In this document: piece by piece, positions 7,896 to 16,522 of the stretch | Layout: each line of letters begins with the position of its first letter | How positions within the stretch are numbered: the stretch's first letter is position 1 | Source of the DNA: Gammaproteobacteria bacterium | GTDB taxonomy: Bacteria > Pseudomonadota > Gammaproteobacteria > UBA9214 | NCBI GenBank assembly: GCA_029864225.1 | Contig: JAOTTU010000006.1 | Span: 1-30,715, forward strand | DNA: 30,715 nt | Reading direction: 5' to 3' | The notes under the pieces: model-generated | The model's database searches: none | What the model saw: the letters and a program-made list of their open reading frames with translations, nothing else | What the model was told of the DNA's origin: nothing | Program-made: the position numbers and the translations under genes

Positions 7896-10292
7896 ATGGG
7901 TACCGATAAGAAGAATGACCCGGAAGCACCGGAGACCGAGGCCGCGGCCAGTGAAATCGTCCGCGCCACGGACGTGCTGCCGGGCGAAATACTGCTGCTA
8001 CCGCAAAGCAGCCGCCCGTTCTTCCCGGGCCAGGTGACGCCCCTGCTGGTGGACCGCGAGCCCTGGGGGGCGACTATCAAGGCGGTGCATGACTCGCCAC
8101 ACGACATTATCGGCCTGCTGCTGGTGCGCCCGGAGCGGATCGAAGACGCCAGCATCGCGGATTTCTATGCCATGGGGACCGCCTGCCGCATCCTCCGGGT
8201 GCAGGAGGATGCGGGCAAGCTGCAGGTCCTGGTGGAAGGCCTGCAGCGTTTCAGGATCGAGCGCTGGATCTCGAAGCTGCCACCCTACAGCGCCCGCGTC
8301 AGCTACTACCCGGAGACCCAGTACGAACATGTCTCCGAGGTCAAGGCCTATGCCATGGCCATCATCAATACCATCAAGGAGCTGGTGCCGCTGAACCCCC
8401 TCTACGGGGAGGAGCTCAAGGTCTTTCTGGAGCATTTCAGCCCAGATGATCCCTCCCACCTGGCGGATTTCGCCGCCAGCCTGACCACGGCCGGCAAAGA
8501 GGGGCTGCAGGAGGTGCTGGAGACCACCCATATCCTGTCGCGCCTGGAGAAGGTCCTGCGTCTGATCAACCAGGAGCTGGAGGTCGCCAAGGCACAGATG
8601 AAGATCCGTCAGCATGTCGAGGCGGAGATCACCTCTCACCAGAAGGAGCTGTTCCTGCGCGAACAGCTGAAGGCGATCCAGAAGGAGCTGGGCCTTTCCA
8701 AGGACGACAAGACGGCCGAGGTCGACAAGTTTCGCGAGCGCATCGAGGGACTCACCCTGACGGAGGCAGCACAGGCGCGTCTCGATGAAGAACTGGAAAA
8801 GCTCGCACTGCTGGAGACCGGTTCACCGGAATATGCCGTCACCCGCAACTACCTGGACTGGCTGACGCTGCTGCCCTGGGGCACTCACACCCCGGACCGG
8901 CTCGACCTGGAGCAGGCCCAGGGGATTCTGGACAAAGACCACGAAGGTCTGGTGGACGTCAAAGAGCGCATCCTCGAGTTTCTCGCGGTCGGGATCATGC
9001 GTGGCGAGGTCGCCGGTTCCATTATCCTGTTTGTCGGGCCGCCGGGCGTCGGCAAGACCTCGCTGGGCCAGTCCATCGCACGCACACTGGGACGCAAGTT
9101 CTTCCGCTTTTCACTCGGGGGCATGCGTGACGAGGCCGAGATCAAGGGGCACCGCCGCACCTATATCGGTGCCATGCCCGGCAAGTTCATCCAGGCCATC
9201 AAGAACACCGGGGCGGCTAACCCTGTGATCATGCTGGACGAGCTCGACAAGATCGGCGCCTCCTACCACGGCGATCCGGCCTCGGCCCTGCTGGAGGTGC
9301 TCGACCCCGAGCAGAACAGCGAGTTCCTCGACCACTACCTGGACGTGCCGTTTGACCTGTCCAAGGTGCTGTTCATCTGCACCGCCAACCAGCTCGACAC
9401 CATCCCCGGCCCGCTGCTGGACCGCATGGAAATCATCCGGCTGTCCGGCTACCTGGCGGACGAGAAACTCGCGATTGCCCGCAAGCACCTGCTGCCGCGC
9501 CTGGTGAAACGCGCCGGCCTGAAGGGCCGCGGCCAGCTGCGCATCGACACGGGTGCGTTGCGCAAGATCATCGAGGGCTATGCACGCGAGGCCGGGGTGC
9601 GGCGCCTGGAAAAATACCTTGGCGCCATCGTCCGCAAGGCGGTGGTCAAGCTGCTCAAGGGCGCGCCGGCCCCGATCCGGGTGCGGGCGGGCGATGTTCA
9701 GGACTACCTGGGCAAGGTGCTGTTCGAAAAGGAGAAGCGCAAAAGCGGCGTGGGCATGGTCACCGGGCTGGCATGGACCGCCATGGGTGGCGTTACCCTG
9801 AGCGTGGAGGCGACCCGGATCCATGACTACAGCCGCGGCCTGAAACTGACCGGCCAGCTGGGCGACGTGATGCGCGAGTCGGCGGAGATCGCCTACAGCT
9901 ATGTCATGTCGAATGCCGACAGGCTCGGGGTCAAGCCCGGGTATTTCAGGAACTCCTTCCTGCACCTGCACGTACCGGCCGGGGCGACACCCAAGGACGG
10001 CCCCAGCGCGGGTATTACCATGGCGACGGCCATCCTGTCGCTGGCGCGCGGCCGGCGGCCGGTGCGCACCCTGGCCATGACCGGGGAATTGACGCTCACC
10101 GGCGTGGTCCTGCCGGTGGGCGGCATCCAGGAGAAGGTGATCGCGGCCAAGCGCAGCGGCATCAAGCGGCTGATCCTGCCGGAGGCCAACCGCGGTGATT
10201 TCGAGGGCCTGCCGGAGCACATTCAGGAGGGTATGACGGTACATTTCGCCGCGAGCTTCAACGACGTCGTGCCGGTGGTGTTCGACAAATAG
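7896..10292 (+). CDS. lon: ATP-dependent Lon protease
   Basis: Lon (endopeptidase La) is a cytosolic ring-shaped protease that unfolds and degrades damaged and regulatory proteins. The 798-residue product has the complete set of parts. An N-terminal substrate-binding LON domain covers about residues 30-230 and a coiled-coil-rich linker about 230-330. The AAA+ module has Walker A GPPGVGKT near residue 381 and Walker B VIMLDELDK near 443. The C-terminal protease domain has the catalytic dyad Ser704 (in PKDGPSAG) and Lys747 (in GGIQEKV). The start has GAAGGA five to six bases upstream. The gene diverges from ssrA and is followed by htpX; it is not in the clpX-lon-hupB context known from E. coli, so it may be a second or relocated lon. 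I cannot tell from this window whether another copy exists. Confidence 0.96.
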   Translation: MGTDKKNDPEAPETEAAASEIVRATDVLPGEILLLPQSSRPFFPGQVTPLLVDREPWGATIKAVHDSPHDIIGLLLVRPERIEDASIADFYAMGTACRILRVQEDAGKLQVLVEGLQRFRIERWISKLPPYSARVSYYPETQYEHVSEVKAYAMAIINTIKELVPLNPLYGEELKVFLEHFSPDDPSHLADFAASLTTAGKEGLQEVLETTHILSRLEKVLRLINQELEVAKAQMKIRQHVEAEITSHQKELFLREQLKAIQKELGLSKDDKTAEVDKFRERIEGLTLTEAAQARLDEELEKLALLETGSPEYAVTRNYLDWLTLLPWGTHTPDRLDLEQAQGILDKDHEGLVDVKERILEFLAVGIMRGEVAGSIILFVGPPGVGKTSLGQSIARTLGRKFFRFSLGGMRDEAEIKGHRRTYIGAMPGKFIQAIKNTGAANPVIMLDELDKIGASYHGDPASALLEVLDPEQNSEFLDHYLDVPFDLSKVLFICTANQLDTIPGPLLDRMEIIRLSGYLADEKLAIARKHLLPRLVKRAGLKGRGQLRIDTGALRKIIEGYAREAGVRRLEKYLGAIVRKAVVKLLKGAPAPIRVRAGDVQDYLGKVLFEKEKRKSGVGMVTGLAWTAMGGVTLSVEATRIHDYSRGLKLTGQLGDVMRESAEIAYSYVMSNADRLGVKPGYFRNSFLHLHVPAGATPKDGPSAGITMATAILSLARGRRPVRTLAMTGELTLTGVVLPVGGIQEKVIAAKRSGIKRLILPEANRGDFEGLPEHIQEGMTVHFAASFNDVVPVVFDK

Positions 10293-10342
10293 GCCGGGTA
10301 CCCTGCCTCATGCCACAAATCTTTACCCCGTCAGCGCCGGGG

Positions 10343-10375
10343 GTTGAATTTTTCCGAACCGGTGCCATCTATAAT
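10343..10375 (+). promoter_or_regulatory. Candidate heat-shock (sigma32-like) promoter of htpX, overlapping a sigma70 -10
   Basis: GTTGAA at 10343-10348 resembles the sigma32 -35 (CTTGAA). After 14 bases, TGCCATCT at 10363-10370 resembles the sigma32 -10 (CCCCATNT). A perfect TATAAT overlaps at 10370-10375. E. coli htpX is known to be heat- and envelope-stress-inducible, which fits. The call is by eye only. Confidence 0.45.
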
Positions 10376-10408
10376 CGTGACTGACTTTTCACGGAAGGTG
10401 ACAAAACC

Positions 10409-11293
10409 ATGATGCGAATAATGCTTTTTCTGGCCACCAATGCCGCCGTGCTGGTCCTGATCAGTGTGGTCTTCCAGGTACTGGGTATCGAGGGCATCCT
10501 GGCCGAGAACGGCGTGGATCTGAACCTGCAGGCGCTGCTGGTGATGTCCGCCGTCATCGGTTTCGGCGGTTCCTTTATCTCTCTCGCCCTGTCCAAGTTC
10601 ATGGCCAAGCGTTCCATGGGGGTGCAGATCATCGAGCAGCCGTCCAACAGCACCGAGCAGTGGCTGGTGGACACCGTCCGGCGCCAGGCGAAGCAGGCCG
10701 GTATCGGCATGCCCGAGGTGGGTATCTTCAATGCACCCGACCCGAATGCCTTCGCGACCGGCATGCGCCGCAACAGTGCGCTGGTGGCCGTCAGCACCGG
10801 GCTGCTGCAAAACATGAACGCCGATGAGGTCGAGGCGGTACTGGGGCACGAGATCGCCCACGTCAGCAACGGCGACATGGTGACCATGGGCCTGATCCAG
10901 GGCGTGGTGAACACCTTTGTCATCTTCCTGTCGCGCATCATCGGGCATGTCGTCGACCGGGTGGTGTTCAAGACCGAGCGCGGCTACGGGCCCGCCTATT
11001 ACATCACCTCCATTGTCGCGCAAATATTCCTGTCCATCCTGGCCTCTATCATTGTGATGTGGTTTTCGCGCCGGCGCGAGTTCCGCGCCGATGCCGGCGG
11101 TGCCTCACTGGCCGGGCGCGGCAAGATGATCGGCGCCCTGCAGGCCCTGCAGCGGGCGCACGAACCGCATGACCTGCCGGGCGAGTTTGCAGCCTTCGGT
11201 ATTGCGGGCGGCCTCGGCTCCGGGCTCAAGCAGCTGTTCATGACACATCCGCCGCTGGAGCAGCGTATTGCCGCGCTGCAGGCTGCACGTTAG
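10409..11293 (+). CDS. htpX: Membrane zinc metalloprotease HtpX
   Basis: HtpX is an inner-membrane M48 metalloprotease that degrades misfolded membrane proteins together with FtsH. The 294 residues match the E. coli length. The start MMRIMLFL is characteristic, and the upstream GGAAGGT supports it. Two N-terminal membrane segments (about 5-22 and 40-58) precede the zinc motif HEIAH at residues 147-151. Two more membrane segments follow (about 160-180 and 195-215), and the third zinc ligand is probably Glu224 in RRREFRAD. The active-site set appears complete. It lies about 115 bases after lon with its own promoter candidate, so the two quality-control proteases may be co-expressed or independently heat-induced. 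Confidence 0.96.
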   Translation: MMRIMLFLATNAAVLVLISVVFQVLGIEGILAENGVDLNLQALLVMSAVIGFGGSFISLALSKFMAKRSMGVQIIEQPSNSTEQWLVDTVRRQAKQAGIGMPEVGIFNAPDPNAFATGMRRNSALVAVSTGLLQNMNADEVEAVLGHEIAHVSNGDMVTMGLIQGVVNTFVIFLSRIIGHVVDRVVFKTERGYGPAYYITSIVAQIFLSILASIIVMWFSRRREFRADAGGASLAGRGKMIGALQALQRAHEPHDLPGEFAAFGIAGGLGSGLKQLFMTHPPLEQRIAALQAAR

Positions 11294-11495
11294 CCCGCAT
11301 TTCTCACCGGGCGGCGGTAGATCCACATACGGCACCGATGTAACGAACAAAGTGCAGATCCGGAACAGCACAGCGTGTTTTGGGCGTTGCCTGTCCCGGC
11401 CCTGGCAGTATTTCTTTATTGCCACGTCGCTGCTGTAAACGCGCGGGCCCGTCCCGGTGCGCGCAGGGCGCCGCGACTGTTACACTCGAGACGTA

Positions 11496-12353
11496 ATGGA
11501 GATCGCCCGCAACCAGCAGATTGCGTTGAAACTTGCCCAGGCGGCCGACCTGCTTGAGCAACAGGCCGCCAACCCCTTCCGGGTCAGCGCCTACCGCCAT
11601 GCCAGCGAAACCGTGGCGCGTCTGGACAAGGACATTGCCGATATCGCCACGCAGGAGGGCGCTGCCGGCCTGGTCGCACTGCCCGGCATCGGCAAGGGCA
11701 TTGCCCGGGCGATACAGGAACTGCTGGACACCGGCCGCTGGGTCCAGCTGGAGCGCCTGCGCGGTACCCTCGACCCGGTGCATCTGTTCCAGACGGTGCC
11801 TGGCATCGGTCCGAAGCTGGCCGAGCAGATCCACGAGGCCCTGCATATCGATACCCTCGAGGCGCTGGAGGCGGCGGCCTATGACGGCAGCCTGGCCGGC
11901 GTCCCCGGCGTGGGCGAGCGACGCATCGCGGCCATCCGCAACTCCCTGAGCCAGCTGCTCGGCCGGACACGGCGGCGTCCGCGCGAGGAACCCGGCGCCG
12001 TGCCGGGTGTCGGGCTGTTACTGGAGGCCGATGCGGAATACCGTGACAAGGCGGCGCTGGACGCGCTGCCGGTGATTGCACCGAAACGCTTCAACCCCGA
12101 GGGCAAGGCCTGGCTGCCGATCCTGCACACCCAGGTCGACAATTGGCATTTCACGCTGCTGTACTCGAATACCGCGCGCGCCCACGAACTGAAGCGCACC
12201 CACGACTGGGTGGTGGCGTACTACTACGATGACCATCACCAGGAAGGGCAGTGCACCATCGTGACCGAGACGCGCGGCCCGTTGATCGGCCGGCGAGTGG
12301 TACGCGGGCGTGAACTCGAGTGCCGGGAATATTACGCTGGAGAATTAAAGTAA
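11496..12353 (+). CDS. Helix-hairpin-helix DNA-binding protein, PolX N-terminus-like
   Basis: The 285-residue product starts with an 8-kDa-type helical domain like that of family X DNA polymerases (ALKLAQAADLLEQQAANPFR, then YRHASETVARLD). Three helix-hairpin-helix motifs follow: LPGIGKGIARAI, VPGIGPKLAEQI and VPGVGERRIAAI. The second half (about 175-285) is not a polymerase palm: I see no paired Asp metal site. It has a beta-rich block with conserved-looking WLPILHTQ, DNWHFTLLYSNTARAHEL and VVAYYYDD. It probably binds DNA non-specifically, perhaps in repair; the C-terminal domain's activity is unknown. The ATG at 11496 is preferred because the PolX-like homology begins there. A TACACT box ends only nine bases before it and no ribosome binding site is visible. 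Confidence 0.75.
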   Translation: MEIARNQQIALKLAQAADLLEQQAANPFRVSAYRHASETVARLDKDIADIATQEGAAGLVALPGIGKGIARAIQELLDTGRWVQLERLRGTLDPVHLFQTVPGIGPKLAEQIHEALHIDTLEALEAAAYDGSLAGVPGVGERRIAAIRNSLSQLLGRTRRRPREEPGAVPGVGLLLEADAEYRDKAALDALPVIAPKRFNPEGKAWLPILHTQVDNWHFTLLYSNTARAHELKRTHDWVVAYYYDDHHQEGQCTIVTETRGPLIGRRVVRGRELECREYYAGELK

Positions 12354-12971
12354 GAAGTGAGAAGTGGCCAGCACCTTGATATCAGACGCTTTCAGGTCAG
12401 CAGGCATGTTCAGGGCTGGGCGGCAATAAAGACCCGGAGGTCAGGATCAGGCTGACAGTGAAGAACGTAAGCCCGGTATCCGGGGAAGGCTTTACCACCA
12501 TTGAAGCATACCAGAACAGCAACCTGGTGAATCTTGGGAGATTGTGTCTGTAACCGATGCGGTCGGTAATGGTCAGACGAGGCTAGAGTTTACATGGCCG
12601 GTTGTTTCAGTTGTCCCGGGCACCATCGATTGGGAAGTCAGCGTTCAGGATGATGACCCGGATATAGACTTTTGCAACTGCAACGACAACCATCGTAGAG
12701 TCATCATAAAATAACGTTAGTTAATAGGGCGCGGTTATCCCTGCCCCAATTTGTTTCACAGCTGCAAACCGGAACAGAGGCCATTTCATCGGGTTGAAAG
12801 TGAACGTCCTGTCGCTGAACGCGTAGTCAATTCCGCTCGGAGTGATCATTTTGCATACACGGTTCTCTCCTTTGAGGCACGGATGATAACAAGGTGGTCG
12901 CCATACAGTCAGATTCAGCAGATACCAGCAGGGGAGACGGGTCAGCTATCTTGTTGTAGAGTCTGGCAAGG
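12354..12971. other. Gene-poor junction at the start of the AT-richer block
   Basis: This 618-base gap has no intact gene. It holds the frameshifted CARDB-like remnant (12380-12714). From about 12720 to 12971 I see no convincing coding sequence or terminator. Composition falls here from the GC-rich flank to the AT-richer block. Confidence 0.5.
12380..12714 (+). pseudogene. Frameshifted CARDB-like domain remnant
   Basis: Two overlapping frames give one continuous domain-like protein. From about 12380 in the first frame it reads through EVRIRLTVKNVSPVSGEGF to AYQNSNL. Near 12520-12535 the frame must shift, after which the second frame reads ESWEIVSVTDAVGNGQ, TIDWEVSVQDDDPDIDF and ends RRVIIK at TAA 12712-12714. 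The pattern (alternating hydrophobic strands, VKNVSP, and a closing Asp-rich turn followed by N) is that of CARDB/NEW3-type beta-sandwich domains. There is no start codon or signal sequence. It is a decayed relative of the surface-domain proteins in the cluster downstream, or a single-base sequencing error in a short gene. Confidence 0.55.
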
Positions 12972-13949
12972 ATGATCATTCAAGTGCACGGCGTGAGCAA
13001 AGCGAATAAGAACATAGCCATATTCCTTCTGAAGGCGCTGGTTACAGCGGTATGCCTGTGGTGGTTATCCCGTTATTTTGACTACGAGCAGGTTCGTATC
13101 GTGCTTGCCGGCATGAATCCTCTTTTGTTGGTGGTGGCGATTGCGTTGCATTTTCTGTCGTTTGTGGCTGGTGGGGTGCGCTGGTGGTTGTTGTTCCGAC
13201 ACCTGCACGGCAGCATCGAATTTCGCCAGGTCTGGCCAAGTTATTATCTGGGGGTGTTCTATAACAACCTGCTCCCGTCTGTTTATGGTGGTGACCTGGC
13301 CCGTACTGCACGGCTTTACGCCTCAGGATTCGGTGGCAGCGCATTAGTAAGCTCCGCATTTGTTGACCGCATGCTTGGTTTGGCCGCTGTGGTCAGCATG
13401 GGCGGCATAGCGTTGTTGTTCGCACCGGTCGGGTTTGAAAAGCAGCTTGCGCTAAGCGTTTTTGGATTAATCATGCTGGCAATATTGCCGATGGTGGTTA
13501 TCGCCGTATTACCTAAATGGACAAGGCTGCTGGATACTGGTTTTGGCAGGCGCTGGCCGCGCTTGCACGCGGTATTGGCCTGCTTCCCGCGCTACCGTAC
13601 CGCTCCCGGACTTATGCTGAGAGCATTTGGCTTATCAGTGCTGAATCAGCTGATGTGGGTGCTAGTGCTCTTGATGTTGGCACCCGGGCTTGGTGTGCAT
13701 CTACCGGTATTCCAATTAATGCTTGTGCTGATGCTGGTATCCCTGGTATCCAGCCTGCCAATCTCATTGGGAGGGCTTGGTGCAAGAGAGGGCGCCATGA
13801 TGAGCCTGTTGCTGCCGCTCGGTGTTGATGCCGCCTCGGTGCTGGCTCTGTCTGTGGCCTACCTGTTGGTATTGTGGTGTACCACGCTGCCAGGGGCGTT
13901 TATGCTGCTGCTGCGGGAACCGAATGCACCCGATGCAACAGGTCTATAG
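12972..13949 (+). CDS. Flippase-like integral membrane protein (LPG_synthase_TM / UPF0104 family)
   Basis: The 325-residue product is almost entirely membrane segments (about eight, the first near residues 14-32). It carries the hallmarks of the lysylphosphatidylglycerol synthase transmembrane family: RWWLLFRHL, YYLGVFYNNLLPSVYGGDLAR, FVDRMLG and LGGLGAREGAM. These proteins have the membrane half of MprF without its aminoacyl-transferase domain. They are common in glycosyltransferase clusters, where a role in moving or handling lipid-linked sugars is suspected but unproven. The ATG at 12972 lacks a well-placed ribosome binding site; GTG at 12993 is an alternative. The next gene starts 33 bases after its stop, so they are probably one transcript. 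Confidence 0.85.
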   Translation: MIIQVHGVSKANKNIAIFLLKALVTAVCLWWLSRYFDYEQVRIVLAGMNPLLLVVAIALHFLSFVAGGVRWWLLFRHLHGSIEFRQVWPSYYLGVFYNNLLPSVYGGDLARTARLYASGFGGSALVSSAFVDRMLGLAAVVSMGGIALLFAPVGFEKQLALSVFGLIMLAILPMVVIAVLPKWTRLLDTGFGRRWPRLHAVLACFPRYRTAPGLMLRAFGLSVLNQLMWVLVLLMLAPGLGVHLPVFQLMLVLMLVSLVSSLPISLGGLGAREGAMMSLLLPLGVDAASVLALSVAYLLVLWCTTLPGAFMLLLREPNAPDATGL

Positions 13950-13982
13950 GTAGCAAGCCGGCCATTCGCAATAAAAAAGTAC

Positions 13983-15998
13983 ATGTCATTATTCAACATG
14001 AATACAGGCGTATGGAAGCGGTTTCCCCCTTCTATTGAAACCCGGTTCTGGACATTGTCGGGAAGTTCCATCTTTTTGTTTCTGGCGTTATTAACATATA
14101 TCGGCGTCTTTTCCGCGGTATCAATATTAACGTACAGAAACTTTGGAATGTCTGCTTTTGATATTGGCATCCACGACCAGGCAATTTGGAAAATAGCGAC
14201 AGGACGCGGGCTTTTCTCGACCGTCCGTGGCCTGTCGATCTGGGGAGACCATTGCTGGTTTATCATGATTTTTATCGCGCCGTTTTACTGGGTGTGGGAC
14301 AAGCTGGAAGTAATACTGGTGTTGCAGTCAACTGCACTCGCTATCGGTGTGATACCACTGGCCGCATACACATATAGACTAACGCGAAGTCAATGGTTAA
14401 GTATGGCTTTATCTCTATCCTGGTTGCTGTCACCCGCATTACAGAACATGAATCTTGAAAACTTTCATCCAGAGGTTATTGCGGCACCGTTTCTCCTTTG
14501 GGCCATCGAAAGGGCTGATGCAAAATCCTGGAGATGGTATGCATTTGCTGTCGGAATGGCGCTTCTTTGTAAGGAGGATGTTTCATTAACAGTCATTGCG
14601 CTCGGGATTTGGGTGTTTATCGCCAAGGACCGGCGGGTCGGAATCCTGACTATTGTCACAGGCATTGCATGGTTTGTTTTCTGTATGAAACTGGTACTTC
14701 CTTTTTTTAACGATGCAGGTTTCTTCCGATTCCAAGGCGGGTACTGGTTCAGCGCTTTTTGGAGTAACAAATTTAGTCCTGAATATTACATGAATGTTCT
14801 CGGAACAGAGCAAGTACGGCTGTATGTGTGGCAGCTCGGCCTGCCACTGCTATTCTTGGGTATCTTTTCCCCTGTTCTGCTGTTTGCCGCGCTGCCAGGC
14901 TTCCTGATAAATGTCCTTAGCGGTAATGACTATCTGGTATCAATTCACTACCATTATAATTTTGAAACTCTGCCAATTATCTTCGCAGCGACGGCAAGCA
15001 CTCTGGCCTGGATTGGCAGGCGCGGTATCCCTGGACGAGTAATGACGGTGCTGATTTCAGCGGGTATGCTGACTGCAACAGTCTATGCAAATAACGAATG
15101 GAGCGACCTTCCATTAAAACGGGTGCATTCGCGTCTGCAGGCCCAGTACGCGTCCTTCTTTAATTCGGACATAAATTCCCGCTTCCAGGATTTGGCGGTA
15201 TATCTACCTTCGGATACGGAAATCCCTATTTCTGTTTCCCATAATCTGCTGCCTCATTTGGCGCATCGTTCAGAAGTATATATGTACCCCAATCCATTTT
15301 ATTCTTCCTACTGGGGGATCCAGGGGGAAAACCTCCCGTCTCCTGAAGGAATAATGTGGATCATGCTCGACATAAATGCCCTGGACAATAACAGCCATGG
15401 GTTATTGATGCGCCTTCTGCAAACAGGGGAATTCCTTCTAGTACGCCAGATTGAAAATATTCTGGTAGCGAAACGTAATCCTGACAGGGAACCGATCCGG
15501 TTAATTGATCCCATTAATGCTTTGTTGGAGAATGATGCAATCCATGTATTTGCTTTTGTGAGCGATGATCCCGTTACAAATATCGATCCACTTCCTGCAA
15601 GTGTTCCTGATATTCAGCTTGTCACCCGGAAAATCGATTTACCGTTGACAACAAATCGCCTGCTGACCAGTGAAGGTCTCGACCTGGGAGCTGCAGATAA
15701 TATCCGCGTCGTATTTAACGGTAGATGGACAGCAAGAGGAGAGGATGACGTGATAATCCGGATCCGGGCAGATGATGGATGCAGGTTGTATGTTAACGGG
15801 GAGATAATAATTGACTACAGCGGAGTGCATTCTTTTGAGGGCGAGTTGTATACCCAGCAGCTACGATTGGAACCAGGCGAGAATCAGATAGCTGTTCAGT
15901 ATTTCGAATGGGGAGGGGCGGCAGGCGTCCGGGTTGAATGGGCATCATCTAGAGATCAAATGTTCAAGCTGCTGAGCGCAGGGGACGAGTTACCGTAA
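13983..15998 (+). CDS. DUF2079 membrane protein fused to a C-terminal PA14 domain
   Basis: The first 350 or so of the 671 residues form a polytopic membrane domain of the DUF2079 family, with the family signature FDIGIHDQAIW at 59-69, then DHCWFIMIFIAPFYW and NFHPEVIAAPFLLWAIERAD. DUF2079 is considered related to GT-C glycosyltransferases, which use a periplasmic Asp/His near the first loop; here that would be the DIGIHD segment. Residues about 350-550 are soluble. Residues about 562-665 match a PA14 domain (VVFNGRWTA, IRADDGCRLYVNGEIIIDY, LEPGENQIAVQYFEWGGAAG), a carbohydrate-binding beta-barrel fold. I infer an inner-membrane glycosyltransferase with a periplasmic sugar-binding tail. Codon use is clearly AT-richer than in the flanking housekeeping genes. 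Confidence 0.8.
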   Translation: MSLFNMNTGVWKRFPPSIETRFWTLSGSSIFLFLALLTYIGVFSAVSILTYRNFGMSAFDIGIHDQAIWKIATGRGLFSTVRGLSIWGDHCWFIMIFIAPFYWVWDKLEVILVLQSTALAIGVIPLAAYTYRLTRSQWLSMALSLSWLLSPALQNMNLENFHPEVIAAPFLLWAIERADAKSWRWYAFAVGMALLCKEDVSLTVIALGIWVFIAKDRRVGILTIVTGIAWFVFCMKLVLPFFNDAGFFRFQGGYWFSAFWSNKFSPEYYMNVLGTEQVRLYVWQLGLPLLFLGIFSPVLLFAALPGFLINVLSGNDYLVSIHYHYNFETLPIIFAATASTLAWIGRRGIPGRVMTVLISAGMLTATVYANNEWSDLPLKRVHSRLQAQYASFFNSDINSRFQDLAVYLPSDTEIPISVSHNLLPHLAHRSEVYMYPNPFYSSYWGIQGENLPSPEGIMWIMLDINALDNNSHGLLMRLLQTGEFLLVRQIENILVAKRNPDREPIRLIDPINALLENDAIHVFAFVSDDPVTNIDPLPASVPDIQLVTRKIDLPLTTNRLLTSEGLDLGAADNIRVVFNGRWTARGEDDVIIRIRADDGCRLYVNGEIIIDYSGVHSFEGELYTQQLRLEPGENQIAVQYFEWGGAAGVRVEWASSRDQMFKLLSAGDELP

Positions 15999-16065
15999 GC
16001 GCATGAAGCTCTATTAAATTAACATGAAACTATGGCCTGTAAGTCAATGCGACTAAATATTCCAG

Positions 16066-16266
16066 TCACAGGAAACCCTCTGCTGTCCCATAAACATTGA
16101 CAGGATTATCTGTAAAGTAATGTATGGCAAGACGATACCAGGCAGCGCCACATACGGGAAATGAATCTGCGTCGCCGCCATATAAACAGAGCGTCCCTTC
16201 TCCTTTATGCACGATTGCTGGGTGCTCCGGGACGCCTACAGGGATGTAGGTGGTAGAGCAATGCAT
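16066..16266 (-). CDS. Doubtful small open frame, 66 residues
   Basis: The frame reads MHCSTTYIPVGVPEH at its start and includes a Cys-containing stretch CLYGGDADSF and RLAIHYFTDNPVNVYG, which look more protein-like than the usual shadow frame. There is no good ribosome binding site, and it overlaps a repeat-like motif (16237-16248) found elsewhere in the window. It may be a fragment of a once larger gene or simply repeat DNA that happens to be open. I do not recognise it. Confidence 0.2.
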   Translation of the reverse strand: MHCSTTYIPVGVPEHPAIVHKGEGTLCLYGGDADSFPVCGAAWYRLAIHYFTDNPVNVYGTAEGFL

Positions 16267-16342
16267 GGAGCAATAACGAGAAAGTCAGGATGAGGGGATA
16301 TAAAATCAGGCAGTTGCATTTATTTATCCCCTCTCCCCAGCT

Positions 16343-16368
16343 CTCTCCCGGTGGGAGAGTGGGTTTTT
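16343..16368 (+). terminator. Terminator-like hairpin in a dispersed-repeat-like sequence
   Basis: CTCTCCC (16343-16349) and GGGAGAG (16353-16359) form a perfect seven-pair stem with a tight three-base loop, followed by TGGG and five T. The preceding run CCCCTCTCCCC resembles a common dispersed bacterial repeat, so it may be a repeat copy that can also end transcription from the DUF2079 operon. Confidence 0.45.
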
Positions 16369-16522
16369 GGAAAGCAGTGCAGGAAACCTATTAGATGTTT
16401 GTTGAGAGTAATTCCGCCTGTTCTCGTTGCCGGATCCGCAATTGTATTTTCAACGTTTATTGAATTGTGTGTTCGGGTGCCTGTCTCTTCATTCTATTAA
16501 TATTCCTGAGTGGAGGCGTGAA

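Larger units (their letters stand above)
15999..16522. other. Intergenic region with repeat-like sequence and a terminator-like hairpin
   Basis: This 524-base stretch contains a minus-strand open frame of doubtful status (16066-16266), a copy of the near-palindrome TACAGGGATGTA (16237-16248, also seen inverted at 7305-7316), and a C/T-rich segment ending in a hairpin (16343-16359). I find no convincing gene. Confidence 0.45.

Noticed and set aside
9111..10244. Minus-strand open frame of 377 codons across lon
   Set aside because: It is antisense to the conserved catalytic half of Lon and reads as His/Gln-rich low-complexity sequence.
11311..11322. ops-like element (GGCGGTAG) upstream of the helix-hairpin-helix gene
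   Set aside because: Only the core octamer matches, the rest of the element is absent, and the downstream gene is not an RfaH-type long operon.
12751..12975. 75-codon open frame before the flippase-like gene
   Set aside because: No ribosome binding site, no protein-like pattern, and it crosses the start of the next gene.
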